Of a stretch of 64,000 bases of DNA, positions 51,780 to 60,662 are shown in pieces; positions within the stretch are counted from its first letter, which is position 1, and each line of letters opens with the position of its first letter. Both the position numbers and the translations under genes were made by a program. Origin of the DNA: Kocuria sp. (GTDB taxonomy: Bacteria > Actinomycetota > Actinomycetes > Actinomycetales > Micrococcaceae); assembly GCF_030530945.1 (NCBI RefSeq), contig NZ_JAUMTZ010000007.1:72906-136905 (forward strand), written 5' to 3'. The notes under the pieces are model-generated. The model saw only the letters and a list, made by a program, of their open reading frames with translations, made no database searches and was not told where the DNA came from.

Positions 51780-53969
51780 TCACAGAGGACGCTGTGAGTC
51801 CCGCCCGGTTGCGCTGCTGTCCAGCCACTGCTCCACGGCCACCACGGCCTCCGGCGGGGACACCACGCCCACGTGTCCCGCATGCCGTGTGACCAGGGAG
51901 GACAGTGCGTCCAGCGTGGGGAAGTCCACCTCCGCGGCCACGTACTCCGGCAGCGGCCGCGGGCCCCGCGCGGGCCTGGAGCGGGCCGGTGCGGAGTCCT
52001 GGGAGTCCGTCCCCGGTTCCGTGGGGGCCGTCTGGGACCCGCCCTCAGGCTCCGGGACGGACACCTCGACGTGGCGCTTGGCGTGGTAGTGCTCCACGAT
52101 CCACCGCCCCCGCCGGTCCGTGACCACCACGGCCTGCACCGGCCGGCGCTTGGCGGGCTGGATGCTCGAACGCACCTCGGAGTCCATGCGCGGGTGGACC
52201 TCGGCCTCACCGGCGTCCTCGCAGCCCACGATCCGGTCCGCGCGGAACGTGCGCGGCGCGTCCGCGCTCAGGCACCAGCCCCGCACGTACTGGTGGCCGT
52301 CGGAGAAGATCATCCGCACCGGGTCCACGAGCCGCTCGGTGACCTCGTCCCGGGAGGGGACCAGGTAGCGCAGGCGCACCCGCCGCCTCTCGGCCACGGC
52401 CCGGCGCAGCGCGGTGACGACGGCGCTGTCCCGGGGCTCCGCGGCGGCGTCGCCCTCGGGGGCGGCGAGTGCGTCCGCGAGCGGCAGGGCGTCCGCGGCC
52501 GTGGCGACCTTGCGCATGGCCGAGCGCACCACCCGGCTGTCACCGCCGGGAACGGCCTGCAGGGTCTGCAGGCCCATGAGCAGGGCGCTGGCCTCGGGGA
52601 CGGTGAGCCGCACGGGCTCGGAGAGCTCCTGGGCGTTGCCCAGGTAGATGTGGCCGTCGTCCCAGGAGGCGTCGATCAGCTGGTCGGGCAGGTGCCCGGG
52701 GCGCCCGCACACGAACAGCGTCTGGAGGTCGTTGACGAGCTCGGCGTCCGTGATCCCGAAGTGCCGAGCGGTCTCCTCGAGCTGGGCGCCCTGGTGGGCG
52801 TAGACGTGGCGCACGATGTGCAGCAGCCGGGCCAGGTGGTGCTCGGTGCTGGCCTTCGCGGCCCCGTGCCTGCGCTGCTTGCCCCAGCGCACCTGCACAC
52901 CGGGCATCCGGCGCTGGAACGCGCGGGCGTCCTCCAGGCGGCGGGCCACGGCCTCGGCCACGGTGTCCTGGACCTGCGGGTCCACGGCGGGCGACGCAGG
53001 GTCGTCGTGCTCCACCGGGGCGCACGGCACCCACGCGTCAGGACCGGCGGCGCACACCTGCTCCGCGGCGGACTCGGTGTCGTGGACGGCGAGGACCACG
53101 GCGTCGTAGCCCTCGGGGGCACGCCAGGCCCCGTCCGCGGCGGGGTCCGCGATGCGGCGCAGCAGCTGTCCCGCGCCCGTGCGCACGAACACGAGCACCC
53201 GCAGCCGCGGGGGCTGGCGCACCATGCGCGCGAGCTGCCCGCCCATGGAGAAGTCCTCGGGCGGGTCGAAGGTCTCCCGGGTGACGTCCACCTCGGAGAT
53301 GATCCGGGAGAGGCGGAAGGTGCGCTGGGCACGGCGGTCGGCGTCCCAGCCGGCCAGGTACCAGGCCCCGTAGCGAGAGCCCACTCCCCACGGCTGCACG
53401 GTGCGCCGGGTGTAGGCGCCGGTGCGGTCCACGTAGTCGAAGCGCACGGCGCGGTGGGAGAGCACGGCGGAGAGCAGCGGCTCGAACGCGGGGTCGGCCA
53501 CCGCCACCGTGGGCTGCACGTCCCGCCCGGGGGTCACCTCCCCGCTGAGCGCGGGTTCCAGCTTGTCCAGGGCGCGGCGCGCGAGCCGGTCCTGGGCGGC
53601 GTCGTTCCAGGCGTCCGCGGCCACGGCGAGCACCGCGGACTCCTCGGCGCTGAAGCGCACCTCGGGCAGGCGGTACGAGCCCCGCGGCACGCGGTAGCGC
53701 GGGGTCAGCTGCGCGTCCGAGGCCCAGGGGTCGTCGTCCGGGATCTCCTCGACCGGGTAGCCGAGGGAGCGCAGGTGCGCCTTGTCCCGCTCGAACATGC
53801 GCTCGAAGGCGTCCTGGTTGCCCGCCCGGTCGTAGCCGGGCACGATCGCGCGCAGCTGCTCGCGCGTGTACCCGGACTCACGGTCCAGCAGCGCGATCAG
53901 CAGGTTGAGCAGACGCTCGGCGGACGCCGTGGTGGAACGGCGCGCCGCCTCGCCGGAGGAGGACGGCAT
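51780..53969 (-). CDS. pafBC: Fused PafB-PafC WYL-domain transcription regulator
   Basis: 729 residues, about twice the size of PafB or PafC alone. First half: N-terminal winged-helix (SAERLLNLLIALLDRESGYTREQL), WYL domain (FDYVDRTGAYTRRTVQPWGVG; WYLAGWDADRRAQRTFRLSRI). Second half: a second helix-turn-helix (LLHIVRHVYAHQGAQLEETARHFGI) and a second WYL domain (RLRYLVPSRDEVTERLVDPV; YVRGWCLSADAPRTFRADRI). In mycobacteria PafB and PafC together activate DNA-damage genes; they were studied as a natural fusion in Arthrobacter. The next gene, FKBP, ends one base before this start. Confidence 0.92.
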   Translation of the reverse strand: MPSSSGEAARRSTTASAERLLNLLIALLDRESGYTREQLRAIVPGYDRAGNQDAFERMFERDKAHLRSLGYPVEEIPDDDPWASDAQLTPRYRVPRGSYRLPEVRFSAEESAVLAVAADAWNDAAQDRLARRALDKLEPALSGEVTPGRDVQPTVAVADPAFEPLLSAVLSHRAVRFDYVDRTGAYTRRTVQPWGVGSRYGAWYLAGWDADRRAQRTFRLSRIISEVDVTRETFDPPEDFSMGGQLARMVRQPPRLRVLVFVRTGAGQLLRRIADPAADGAWRAPEGYDAVVLAVHDTESAAEQVCAAGPDAWVPCAPVEHDDPASPAVDPQVQDTVAEAVARRLEDARAFQRRMPGVQVRWGKQRRHGAAKASTEHHLARLLHIVRHVYAHQGAQLEETARHFGITDAELVNDLQTLFVCGRPGHLPDQLIDASWDDGHIYLGNAQELSEPVRLTVPEASALLMGLQTLQAVPGGDSRVVRSAMRKVATAADALPLADALAAPEGDAAAEPRDSAVVTALRRAVAERRRVRLRYLVPSRDEVTERLVDPVRMIFSDGHQYVRGWCLSADAPRTFRADRIVGCEDAGEAEVHPRMDSEVRSSIQPAKRRPVQAVVVTDRRGRWIVEHYHAKRHVEVSVPEPEGGSQTAPTEPGTDSQDSAPARSRPARGPRPLPEYVAAEVDFPTLDALSSLVTRHAGHVGVVSPPEAVVAVEQWLDSSATGRDSQRPL

Positions 53970-54365
53970 TCAGCGGACGTCGAGCAGGTCCACCACGAAG
54001 ATCAGGGCCTCGTCGGGGCCGATCAGGGCCCCGGCGCCGCGCTTGCCGTACGCCATCTCGGAGGGGATCTCCAGACGACGCCGCCCGCCCACCTTCATGC
54101 CCAGCAGACCCTGGTCCCAGCCCTGGATGACCTGTCCCACACCCACCGTGAAGTCCAACGGCTCGCCGCGGTTCCAGGAGGCGTCGAACTCCTCGCCACC
54201 CGAGTAGGTGACGCCCACGTAGTGGCAGGACACGGTGTTGCCGGGCTCGGCCGCCCGGCCGGTGCCCTCGACCACGTCCACGACCCGCAGCTCGGTGGGG
54301 ACCGGCTCCTGGGGGAACTCGACCTCGGGCTTGGTGCGGTCGAGCTTGCGCTGTCCGAATGACAC
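53970..54365 (-). CDS. FKBP-type peptidyl-prolyl isomerase
   Basis: 131 residues from GTG 54365 (MSFGQRKLDRTKPEVEFP) with AAAGGTGA upstream. Cytoplasmic FKBP: SCHYVGVTYSGGEEFDASWNRGEPLDF, GVGQVIQGWDQGLLGMKVGGRRRLEIPSEMAYG and LIFVVDLLDV are characteristic. Catalyses cis-trans change at X-Pro bonds. It directly precedes pafBC, as in other Micrococcales; a functional link to pupylation is only positional. The stop directly abuts the pafBC ATG. Confidence 0.93.
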   Translation of the reverse strand: MSFGQRKLDRTKPEVEFPQEPVPTELRVVDVVEGTGRAAEPGNTVSCHYVGVTYSGGEEFDASWNRGEPLDFTVGVGQVIQGWDQGLLGMKVGGRRRLEIPSEMAYGKRGAGALIGPDEALIFVVDLLDVR

Positions 54366-54385
54366 GGGCGTCACCTTTCGTCGTG

Positions 54386-54404
54386 GGCCCCGGGGGGCGG
54401 GGCC
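54386..54404 (-). repeat. Hairpin between the two FKBP genes
   Basis: GGCCCCG and CGGGGCC pair around five G residues, in the 65-base gap between the FKBP lipoprotein and the FKBP gene. Weak terminator or spacer structure. Confidence 0.35.
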
Positions 54405-54430
54405 GTGCCGAGGGCTTAGTGTAGCCGCCC

Positions 54431-55441
54431 TCATTTGCCCGAGGCGGACTCCTTCGCCGAGGGCGTCGCGGTGGCCGTGCCCTGCGGTGCGGCGCTGGCC
54501 GAGGGGGACGCGGAGGGGCTCTGGGTGGCCTGCGCGGGCGTGTCCGTGCGGGCCAGGATGTCCACCACGAACACGAGCGCGCCCGCCGGGTACTGGGAGT
54601 CCTTGCCGAGCTTCTCCGCCGTGCCGTAGGCCTTGTCCACGGGGACCACGATCTCCACGCGGGAGCCCACCTTCTTGCCCGCCAGGCCCTCCTTCCAGCC
54701 CGCGATTACGTTGTCCAGCGGGAAGGCCACGGGGGTGCCCTTCTCATAGGAGGAGTCGAAGGCCTTGCCGTCCGCCCAGCGCACCCCCACGTAGTTGGCC
54801 ACCACGGTGTCGGAGGACTTGACGGTCTCGCCGTCGCCCTGGATGAGCACGTCCGTCTTCAGCGTGGTGGGCTCGGAGCCGGAGGGCTTCTTGATGGTGG
54901 GCGTGCCCTTGTCGTCCTGCGTGACCTCGGGCATGCCCTTCTCCGGGGTGGACATCTTCTCGTTCAGCGCGGCGGGCAGCTTCTTGGTCACGTGGTAGAC
55001 CTCCACCGAGGTGGAGTCGTCCCCGTCACCGGCCTTGCCGCTGGTCTCGGGCGAGCTGTAGGCGATGATCGCCCCCTCCTTGGCGTTGGTGAGGGCGTCG
55101 TACATCTGCGGCAGGGAGTCCTTGAGCTGGTCGTTGACCGTGAGCACCTGCCCGGCGCCCTGGCTGTAGGTCTCCCCCAGGGAGGAACCGTCCGAACCCT
55201 TGTACAGGGCGGCCTGGAGCATGATGCTGTCACCGGGGTCGATGTCCGGGCCGTCGCCCTCCTTCAGGACCTTGGTCTGGGCGTCGTCCACCTTGAGGGG
55301 GGTCTCGAAGGACACGGAGGGCGCCTTGCCGTCCGAGGGCTCCGCGGAGAGCTTCACGGAGTCCCACCCGGAGGCACCGCACCCGGTGAGCAGCAGGGAC
55401 AGGGCCAGGGCGGTGGCGCCGGCGGGGATGATCTTGCGCAA
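54431..55441 (-). CDS. FKBP-type peptidyl-prolyl isomerase lipoprotein
   Basis: 336 residues from TTG 55441 (AAAGGT about ten bases upstream). Signal peptide and lipobox: LALSLLLTGC, cleavage before C21. A first region (about 45-165) looks like a divergent FKBP-type fold, and the second (about 195-305) is a typical FKBP (NYVGVRWADGKAFDSSYEKGTPVAFPLDNVIAGWKEGLAGKKVGSRVEIVVP). The C-terminus is Ser/Ala/Thr-rich and disordered. Probably a surface-anchored folding helper. The second FKBP region is the more conserved. Confidence 0.9.
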   Translation of the reverse strand: MRKIIPAGATALALSLLLTGCGASGWDSVKLSAEPSDGKAPSVSFETPLKVDDAQTKVLKEGDGPDIDPGDSIMLQAALYKGSDGSSLGETYSQGAGQVLTVNDQLKDSLPQMYDALTNAKEGAIIAYSSPETSGKAGDGDDSTSVEVYHVTKKLPAALNEKMSTPEKGMPEVTQDDKGTPTIKKPSGSEPTTLKTDVLIQGDGETVKSSDTVVANYVGVRWADGKAFDSSYEKGTPVAFPLDNVIAGWKEGLAGKKVGSRVEIVVPVDKAYGTAEKLGKDSQYPAGALVFVVDILARTDTPAQATQSPSASPSASAAPQGTATATPSAKESASGK

Positions 55442-55558
55442 GACGGGGTGACCTTTCGTGGGCGGTGTCGTGGCTCGCGTCCAATCTAGAGGACACGGGT
55501 GGGTCGGGGCTGTGAGCCGGCCCCCAGCACGCGGGGAGCCGTGGGTCGCGCGGGGGTC

Positions 55559-56968
55559 TCAGGCCGCGCCGCGCTCCAGGTCCCGGATCACCTCGGCCAC
55601 CTCGGGGTGCTGCGTGGCGAACGGGTCCTGGCAGGCGATCGTGCGCTGCTGGTGCTCCCCGTTGAGCTTCAGGTGCACCCAGTCCACGGTGTGGTTGACC
55701 CCGGCCTCGTGGGCGGCCGCCACGAACCGGCCCCGCAGGCTCGCCCGCGTGGGCGGCGCCTGCTCCACGGCCCGCGAGACGTCCTCCGGGGACACGAAGG
55801 ACTCCACCGCCCCGCGGCGCTCGAGCATGTGGAACAGCCCGTGGGTGGCACTGGTGTCGTGGTAGGCCAGGTCCAGCTGCGCCAGGCGCGGGTGGGAGTA
55901 GTCCATGCCGTGGGAGGCGGCGTAGGAGTCCAGCAGCTTCTTCTTGATGGCCCAGTCCAGCTCCCGGTCCACGAGCGCGGGGTCCTGCTCCGCCACCGCG
56001 CGCAGCCCGCGCTCCCACAGCTCCAGCACCCACGGCAGCCGGTCGTGGTGGGCCCCGTGGTGCTGCACGAACCGGGTGACGGCCTCCAGGTACTCCTGCT
56101 GCAGCTGCAGGGCGGAGCGCCGGGAGCCGTCCGCGAGCTCCAGCGGGGCCGTTCCCGTGAGGTCGTGGGAGACGAGCCGCAGGGCCGTGGCGGGGTCCGC
56201 GAGCGTGCGGTCCGGGAGGATCTGGCCCGCCTCGATCATGCGCAGCAGCACGTCCGTGGTGCCGATCTTCAGCGCCGTGGTGGTCTGCGACATGGACGAG
56301 TCCCCGGTGATCACGTGCAGGCGCCGGTAGTGCTGGGCGTCCGCGTGCGGCTCGTCGCGCGTGTTGATCATGGGCCGGGAGCGGGTGGTCGCGGAGGACG
56401 AGCCCTCCCAGATGTGGTCCGCGCGCTGCGAGAACGAGTAGCTCGGGGAACCGTCCCCGGGGGTCAGCGCCCCGAACGGCGGCTGCCCCGCGGGGTGCAC
56501 CCGCCCGGCGCCCACCAGGATCTGGCGGGTCACCAGGAACGGCAGCAGGTGCTGGACCAGGCGGGAGAACTCCGTGCGGCGGGCGATCATGTAGTTCTCG
56601 TGCGAGCCGAAGGAGTTCCCGGCCGAGTCCACGTTGTTCTTGAACAGGTGCACGGTCCCCGCCACGCCCTCCTCGTCCAGGGTGGCCTGCAGCCGGGCCC
56701 GCAGGTCGTCCACGATGCGCTCGCCCGCGGCGTCCTGGGCCACCACGTCCGGCAGGGTGTCCGCCTCCGCGGTGGCGTACTCGGGGTGCGAGCCCACGTC
56801 CAGGTAGAGGCGTCCGCCGTTGGGCAGGAACACGTTGGAGGCCCTGCCCCACGCGAGCACGGGCGCGAACAGGCGCCGCGCGGCGTCGTCGACGCCCAGT
56901 GCGCGGGCCTGCGGCGCGCTGTGGGTCAGCCCGAACTCGGTCTCGATCCCGTAGATGCGGCGGTCCAC
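55559..56968 (-). CDS. pafA: Pup ligase PafA
   Basis: 469 residues from GTG 56968. Uses ATP to join the C-terminal glutamate of Pup to a lysine in the target. The carboxylate-amine ligase signatures are IYGIETEFGLTH, HLFKNNVDSAGNSFGSHENY, SQTTTALKIGTTD and KLNGEHQQRTIACQDPF near the C-terminus. Directly follows pup (4 bases). In other actinobacteria prcB and prcA sit between pup and pafA or near; they are not here. Confidence 0.96.
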   Translation of the reverse strand: MDRRIYGIETEFGLTHSAPQARALGVDDAARRLFAPVLAWGRASNVFLPNGGRLYLDVGSHPEYATAEADTLPDVVAQDAAGERIVDDLRARLQATLDEEGVAGTVHLFKNNVDSAGNSFGSHENYMIARRTEFSRLVQHLLPFLVTRQILVGAGRVHPAGQPPFGALTPGDGSPSYSFSQRADHIWEGSSSATTRSRPMINTRDEPHADAQHYRRLHVITGDSSMSQTTTALKIGTTDVLLRMIEAGQILPDRTLADPATALRLVSHDLTGTAPLELADGSRRSALQLQQEYLEAVTRFVQHHGAHHDRLPWVLELWERGLRAVAEQDPALVDRELDWAIKKKLLDSYAASHGMDYSHPRLAQLDLAYHDTSATHGLFHMLERRGAVESFVSPEDVSRAVEQAPPTRASLRGRFVAAAHEAGVNHTVDWVHLKLNGEHQQRTIACQDPFATQHPEVAEVIRDLERGAA

Positions 56969-56972
56969 GGCG

Positions 56973-57179
56973 TCACTGCCCGCCCTTCTGGACGAAGCCC
57001 TTCACGAAGGCCTCGGCGTTGGTCTCCAGCACGCCGTCGATCTCCGCGAGCAGGTCGTCCGTGCCCTGTGTGTCCCGCTGGGCCTGCGCCGCGCCGGAGA
57101 CGGGCGGGGTGGCCGGCTCCGGGGCGTCGGCCTCCTCCTCGCGGCGCGATCCGGTGCCGAAGATGCGTTCCTGGGCCAT
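56973..57179 (-). CDS. pup: Prokaryotic ubiquitin-like protein Pup
   Basis: 68 residues, AGGAGG five bases upstream of the ATG. Disordered protein that tags targets. The N-terminus is Gly/Arg/Glu-rich, the middle forms the ARC-binding helix region (DDLLAEIDGVLETNAEAFVKGF), and it ends in VQKGGQ, the C-terminal glutamine that Dop deamidates to glutamate before ligation. Between dop and pafA. Confidence 0.95.
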   Translation of the reverse strand: MAQERIFGTGSRREEEADAPEPATPPVSGAAQAQRDTQGTDDLLAEIDGVLETNAEAFVKGFVQKGGQ

Positions 57180-57215
57180 GGTGTCCTCCTGGTGGTCGAT
57201 CGGTCGGTGGTGGGT

Positions 57216-57233
57216 GCGGGCCCTCAGGCCCGC
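57216..57233 (-). repeat. Hairpin between pup and dop
   Basis: GCGGGCC, four bases, GGCCCGC in the 64-base gap between dop stop and pup start. Weak; see the overlapping direct repeat. Confidence 0.3.
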
Positions 57234-57254
57234 CGGGGGGTTCTCAGGCCCGCC
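57223..57254. repeat. 12-base direct repeat at the dop 3' end
   Basis: CTCAGGCCCGCC occurs at 57223-57234 and 57243-57254, spaced 20 bases apart. The second copy covers the last codons and stop of dop. Probably a small tandem duplication of the gene end. Confidence 0.6.
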
Positions 57255-58983
57255 GCGGGTCGGTGCCGTGGTGCGGGTCGGTGCCGTCTCCTGGCAGGAT
57301 GCCGCTGCCCGTGACGAGCCCGGGGCGGTGGCGGGCCACCTCGCGCACCCACTGCTCGGCGTCCGGGGCCGCGAACCAGGATGCGGAGACCTCCCGGGTG
57401 AGGTCCCCCGGCTCGGGCATGGCGATGCGCGCCCCCCGGCGGACGCCCGGCAGCTCCACGTTCACGGTGTCCCAGCCCACGCCCGCCATGGCCTGCGGGT
57501 AGGTGGCCACGGCGGTGCCGCGGAAGTACGCGCGGGTGTCCTCGGGCGGGTGGTCCGCCGCGTCCGTGATGCGCTCGGCGGGCACGAGCGTGCGGATCCG
57601 CCCGCCCGCCGCCAGCCGGTGGTAGAGCCCCCGGTCGGGGCGCACGTCCGCGTACTGCAGGTCGATGGCCACGAGCCGGGGGTCGTCCCACGCGAGGCCG
57701 TCCCGCCGGCGGTAGGCGGTGAGCAGGGCGTGCTTGGCCGCCCAGTCCAGCCGGTCCGCGAGCCGCGCGGGGTCCGCCGCGAGGTCCGTGAGCACCTCGT
57801 CCCACAGGGCCAGCACCTGCGCGGTGTCGGGGTCCAGCCCGTGGGGGGCGAGCTCGTGCTCCAGGGCCACGGCGGCGTGGTAGTAGGCGCGCTGCAGTTC
57901 CACGGCGCTCAGCGAGCGGCCGTCGCGCAGCGCCACCGTGGTGGTGAGGGTGGGGTCGTGGCTGATGGCCTTCAGGGCGGCCACGGGGTCCTCGAGCTCG
58001 AGCGCGGGGGCGCGGTCGTGCTCCACCAGGTCAAGCACCAGGGACGTGGTGCCGAACTTGAGCACCGTGGCCACGTGGGAGAGGTTGGCGTCCCCGATGA
58101 TCACGTGCAACCGCCGGTGACGGGTCTCGTCCGCGTGCGGCTCGTCCCGGGTGTTGACCATGGGACGGTGGATGGTGGTCTCCAGCCCCACCGTGCGCTC
58201 GAAGAAGTCCGCGCGCTGGCTCAGCTGGAAGCCGGGCTCGGCGCCGTCCACCCCGAGCCCCACCCGGCCCGCGCCGCACATGATCTGCCGGGACGCGAAG
58301 AACGGCAGCAGCGCGGCGGTGATGCGCTCGAAGGGCACCGCACGGTCCACGGTGTAGTTCTCGTGGGCGCCGTAGGAGACGGACTTGTTGTCCGTGTTGT
58401 TCTTGTAGAGGTTCACGTGGGCACCCTCGGAGCGCTCCGCGAGGAAGGTCACGGCGCGGTGGGCCACCACGTCCCCGGCGGCGTCCCACACGAGGGCGTC
58501 CAGGGGCGTGGTGACCTCCGGGGAGGAGTACTCGGGGTGGGAGTGGTCCACGTACACCCGGGCGCCGTTGGGGATCACCGTGTTCATGACCACCCGCCGC
58601 GGGTCCATGTCCTCGGTGTACATGGCGGACTCCCCGATAGCCTCTGCGGCGATCTCCTCCGCACCCAGCACGGGTGCGCGGTCCGTGAGCTGCGTGGGGT
58701 GCGCCTCCTCACGGGGCACGGTGAAGCCGCGGGCGTCCGCGAGGGGGGTCTCCGAGCCGTAGTCCCAGGCCGTGCCCAGGTCCGCCCGGTCGACGCCGCC
58801 CGCTCCGGCACCGGTCTGCCTCCCGGCGGCCGGGCGGGACGAATCCTGCGCCCGCTGCAGGGCGACCCACTGGGCGTAGCCGGTGACCACGCGGGTGGAG
58901 AGCACCGTGGCGTTCGCGTGCGGGGCGCCCTGCGCGAGCACCCCGAACTCCGTCTCGCTGCCCATGATCCTGCGCACCGTCAT
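57244..58983 (-). CDS. dop: Pup deamidase/depupylase Dop
   Basis: 579 residues, PafA-like but longer because of a flexible loop of about 40 residues (about 45-90, QDSSRPAAGRQTGAGAGGVD), the typical Dop loop. IMGSETEFGVLAQG, YVDHSHPEYSSPEVTTPLDALVWDAAG, YKNNTDNKSVSYGAHENY and IIGDANLSHVATVLKFGTTSLVL identify it. Deamidates Pup-Gln and removes Pup from targets. The start overlaps the ARC stop (ATGA). Confidence 0.95.
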   Translation of the reverse strand: MTVRRIMGSETEFGVLAQGAPHANATVLSTRVVTGYAQWVALQRAQDSSRPAAGRQTGAGAGGVDRADLGTAWDYGSETPLADARGFTVPREEAHPTQLTDRAPVLGAEEIAAEAIGESAMYTEDMDPRRVVMNTVIPNGARVYVDHSHPEYSSPEVTTPLDALVWDAAGDVVAHRAVTFLAERSEGAHVNLYKNNTDNKSVSYGAHENYTVDRAVPFERITAALLPFFASRQIMCGAGRVGLGVDGAEPGFQLSQRADFFERTVGLETTIHRPMVNTRDEPHADETRHRRLHVIIGDANLSHVATVLKFGTTSLVLDLVEHDRAPALELEDPVAALKAISHDPTLTTTVALRDGRSLSAVELQRAYYHAAVALEHELAPHGLDPDTAQVLALWDEVLTDLAADPARLADRLDWAAKHALLTAYRRRDGLAWDDPRLVAIDLQYADVRPDRGLYHRLAAGGRIRTLVPAERITDAADHPPEDTRAYFRGTAVATYPQAMAGVGWDTVNVELPGVRRGARIAMPEPGDLTREVSASWFAAPDAEQWVREVARHRPGLVTGSGILPGDGTDPHHGTDPRRA

Positions 58984-60662
58984 GCGGCACCCCCGGCGCC
59001 GCTCGCGGGGCGGCCACCGTGCCCGGCCACGCGCACGTCCGCGATGGTGTCCGCGCGCCGGCCGGTGAGCCGCGCCCAGTCCTCGGGGTCCGCGGTGCTG
59101 GGAAGGTCCTGCTGCTCGTGGAATTCCTCGTCCACCGCGGCCACCAGGTGCTGCGCGGTGAGACCGCGCCGGCCCGTGGTGAGCAGGGTCTTCACGGCCT
59201 GCTTCTTGGCACGGTCCACCACGTTGCGGATCACCGCGCCGGAGGCGTAGTCCGCGTAGTACAGGGTCTCCTGCCCGCCGTCGCGGTAGGCGATGGTGAG
59301 GAACTCGGTGCCCGGCTCCCGCGCGTACATGCGCTCCACCGCGGCGGCCACGAGCTCCGCGGCGGCCTGCGCCCGAGAACCGGCCCGGGCGACGTCGTCC
59401 TCCCGCAGCGGCAGGTCCTCCGTGACGTACAGCGAGAAGATCTCCCGGGCGCCCTCGCGGTCCGGGCGGTCGATGCGGATCTTCACGTCCAGGCGCCCGG
59501 GGCGCAGGACGGCCGGGTCGATCATGTCCTCGCGGTTGGTGGCACCCACCACCATGACGTTGTCCAGCTGCTCCACACCGTCGATCTCCGTGAGCAGCTG
59601 CGGGACGATCGTGGTCTCCACGTCCGAGGACAGGCCCGAGCCGCGCACGCGGAACAGGGAGTCCATCTCGTCGAAGAACACCACCACGGGCACCCCGCGC
59701 GCGGCCTGCTCGCGGGCGTTGGCGAAGATCGAGCGGATCTGGCGCTCGGTCTCCCCCACATACTTGTCCAGCAGCTCGGGGCCCTTGATGTTCAGGAAGT
59801 AGCCCTCGGGCCGCGAGCGCCCGGCCTTGGCGGCGGTGCGCTCGGCGAGGGAACGGGCCACGGCCTTGGCGATCAGGGTCTTGCCGTTGCCCGGCGGGCC
59901 GTAGAGCAGGATGCCCTTGGGCGGGCGCAACCCGTGCTCGCGGAAGATCTCGGGGTGCACGTGCGGCAGCTCCACGGCGTCGCGGATGGCCTCGATCTGG
60001 GATCCCAGACCACCGATGTCCGTGTAGCTGACGTCCGGGACTTCCTCCAGCACGAGCTGCTCCACGTCCGTGCGGTCCACGTGCTCCAGGGCGAGGCCCG
60101 TGCGGTGGTCCACGGTCACGGCGTCACCCGGTGCGGGGCGCTCGCGGCGCAGCCGCCCGGACAGCAGCAGCACGCGCTCCTCGTCGGAGCGGCCCACGGT
60201 GAGCACGCGGTCGTGGTCGAGGACCTCCTTGACGGTGGCCACCTCGCCGGTGCGCTCGTGCTCCAGCAGGGCGATCACCACGTAGTTCTCGTTCAGCAGG
60301 ACCTGGCGGCCGGGCTCGCACGCCCCGAAGGAGACGAGCGGGCTCACGGCCACGCGCATCCGCCGCCCCGCGGCGAGGACGTCCACGGTGGGTCCGGTGA
60401 GCACGGGACCGTCCCCGGTGGCCTCACCCACGGGCCGATGGCCGGGGTTGACCTCCAGAATCACCGCGAACGTGGCGGGGGCCTCGGCCTCCGCGGCCAG
60501 GGTCTTCTTGAGGGTCACGATCTCCTGGCGGGAGGCGTTGAGCAGCCGCACGAGCTTCTCGTTCTGGGACCCCAGTGCGGCGGCCTGCCGGTCCAGGGCG
60601 CGCTTCTGGTCCCGCAGGACGTTGAGCTGGCGCTGGACGGCGTCCGCGCCCGGCTCACTCAT
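58980..60662 (-). CDS. arc: AAA+ ATPase ARC/Mpa of the pupylation pathway
   Basis: 560 residues from ATG 60662. N-terminal coiled coil (about 8-55), two OB-like domains (about 65-205), AAA+ domain with Walker A GPPGNGKT (254-262), Walker B VVFFDEMDS (327-334) and VGATNREDMIDPAVLRPGRLD. Mpa normally ends with a Gln-Tyr-Leu-type tail that docks to the 20S core; here the last residues are GGRPASGAGGAA, with no such tail. Interpreted as an ARC that unfolds pupylated proteins without feeding a proteasome. Overlaps trmI stop by 8 bases. Confidence 0.95.
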   Translation of the reverse strand: MSEPGADAVQRQLNVLRDQKRALDRQAAALGSQNEKLVRLLNASRQEIVTLKKTLAAEAEAPATFAVILEVNPGHRPVGEATGDGPVLTGPTVDVLAAGRRMRVAVSPLVSFGACEPGRQVLLNENYVVIALLEHERTGEVATVKEVLDHDRVLTVGRSDEERVLLLSGRLRRERPAPGDAVTVDHRTGLALEHVDRTDVEQLVLEEVPDVSYTDIGGLGSQIEAIRDAVELPHVHPEIFREHGLRPPKGILLYGPPGNGKTLIAKAVARSLAERTAAKAGRSRPEGYFLNIKGPELLDKYVGETERQIRSIFANAREQAARGVPVVVFFDEMDSLFRVRGSGLSSDVETTIVPQLLTEIDGVEQLDNVMVVGATNREDMIDPAVLRPGRLDVKIRIDRPDREGAREIFSLYVTEDLPLREDDVARAGSRAQAAAELVAAAVERMYAREPGTEFLTIAYRDGGQETLYYADYASGAVIRNVVDRAKKQAVKTLLTTGRRGLTAQHLVAAVDEEFHEQQDLPSTADPEDWARLTGRRADTIADVRVAGHGGRPASGAGGAA

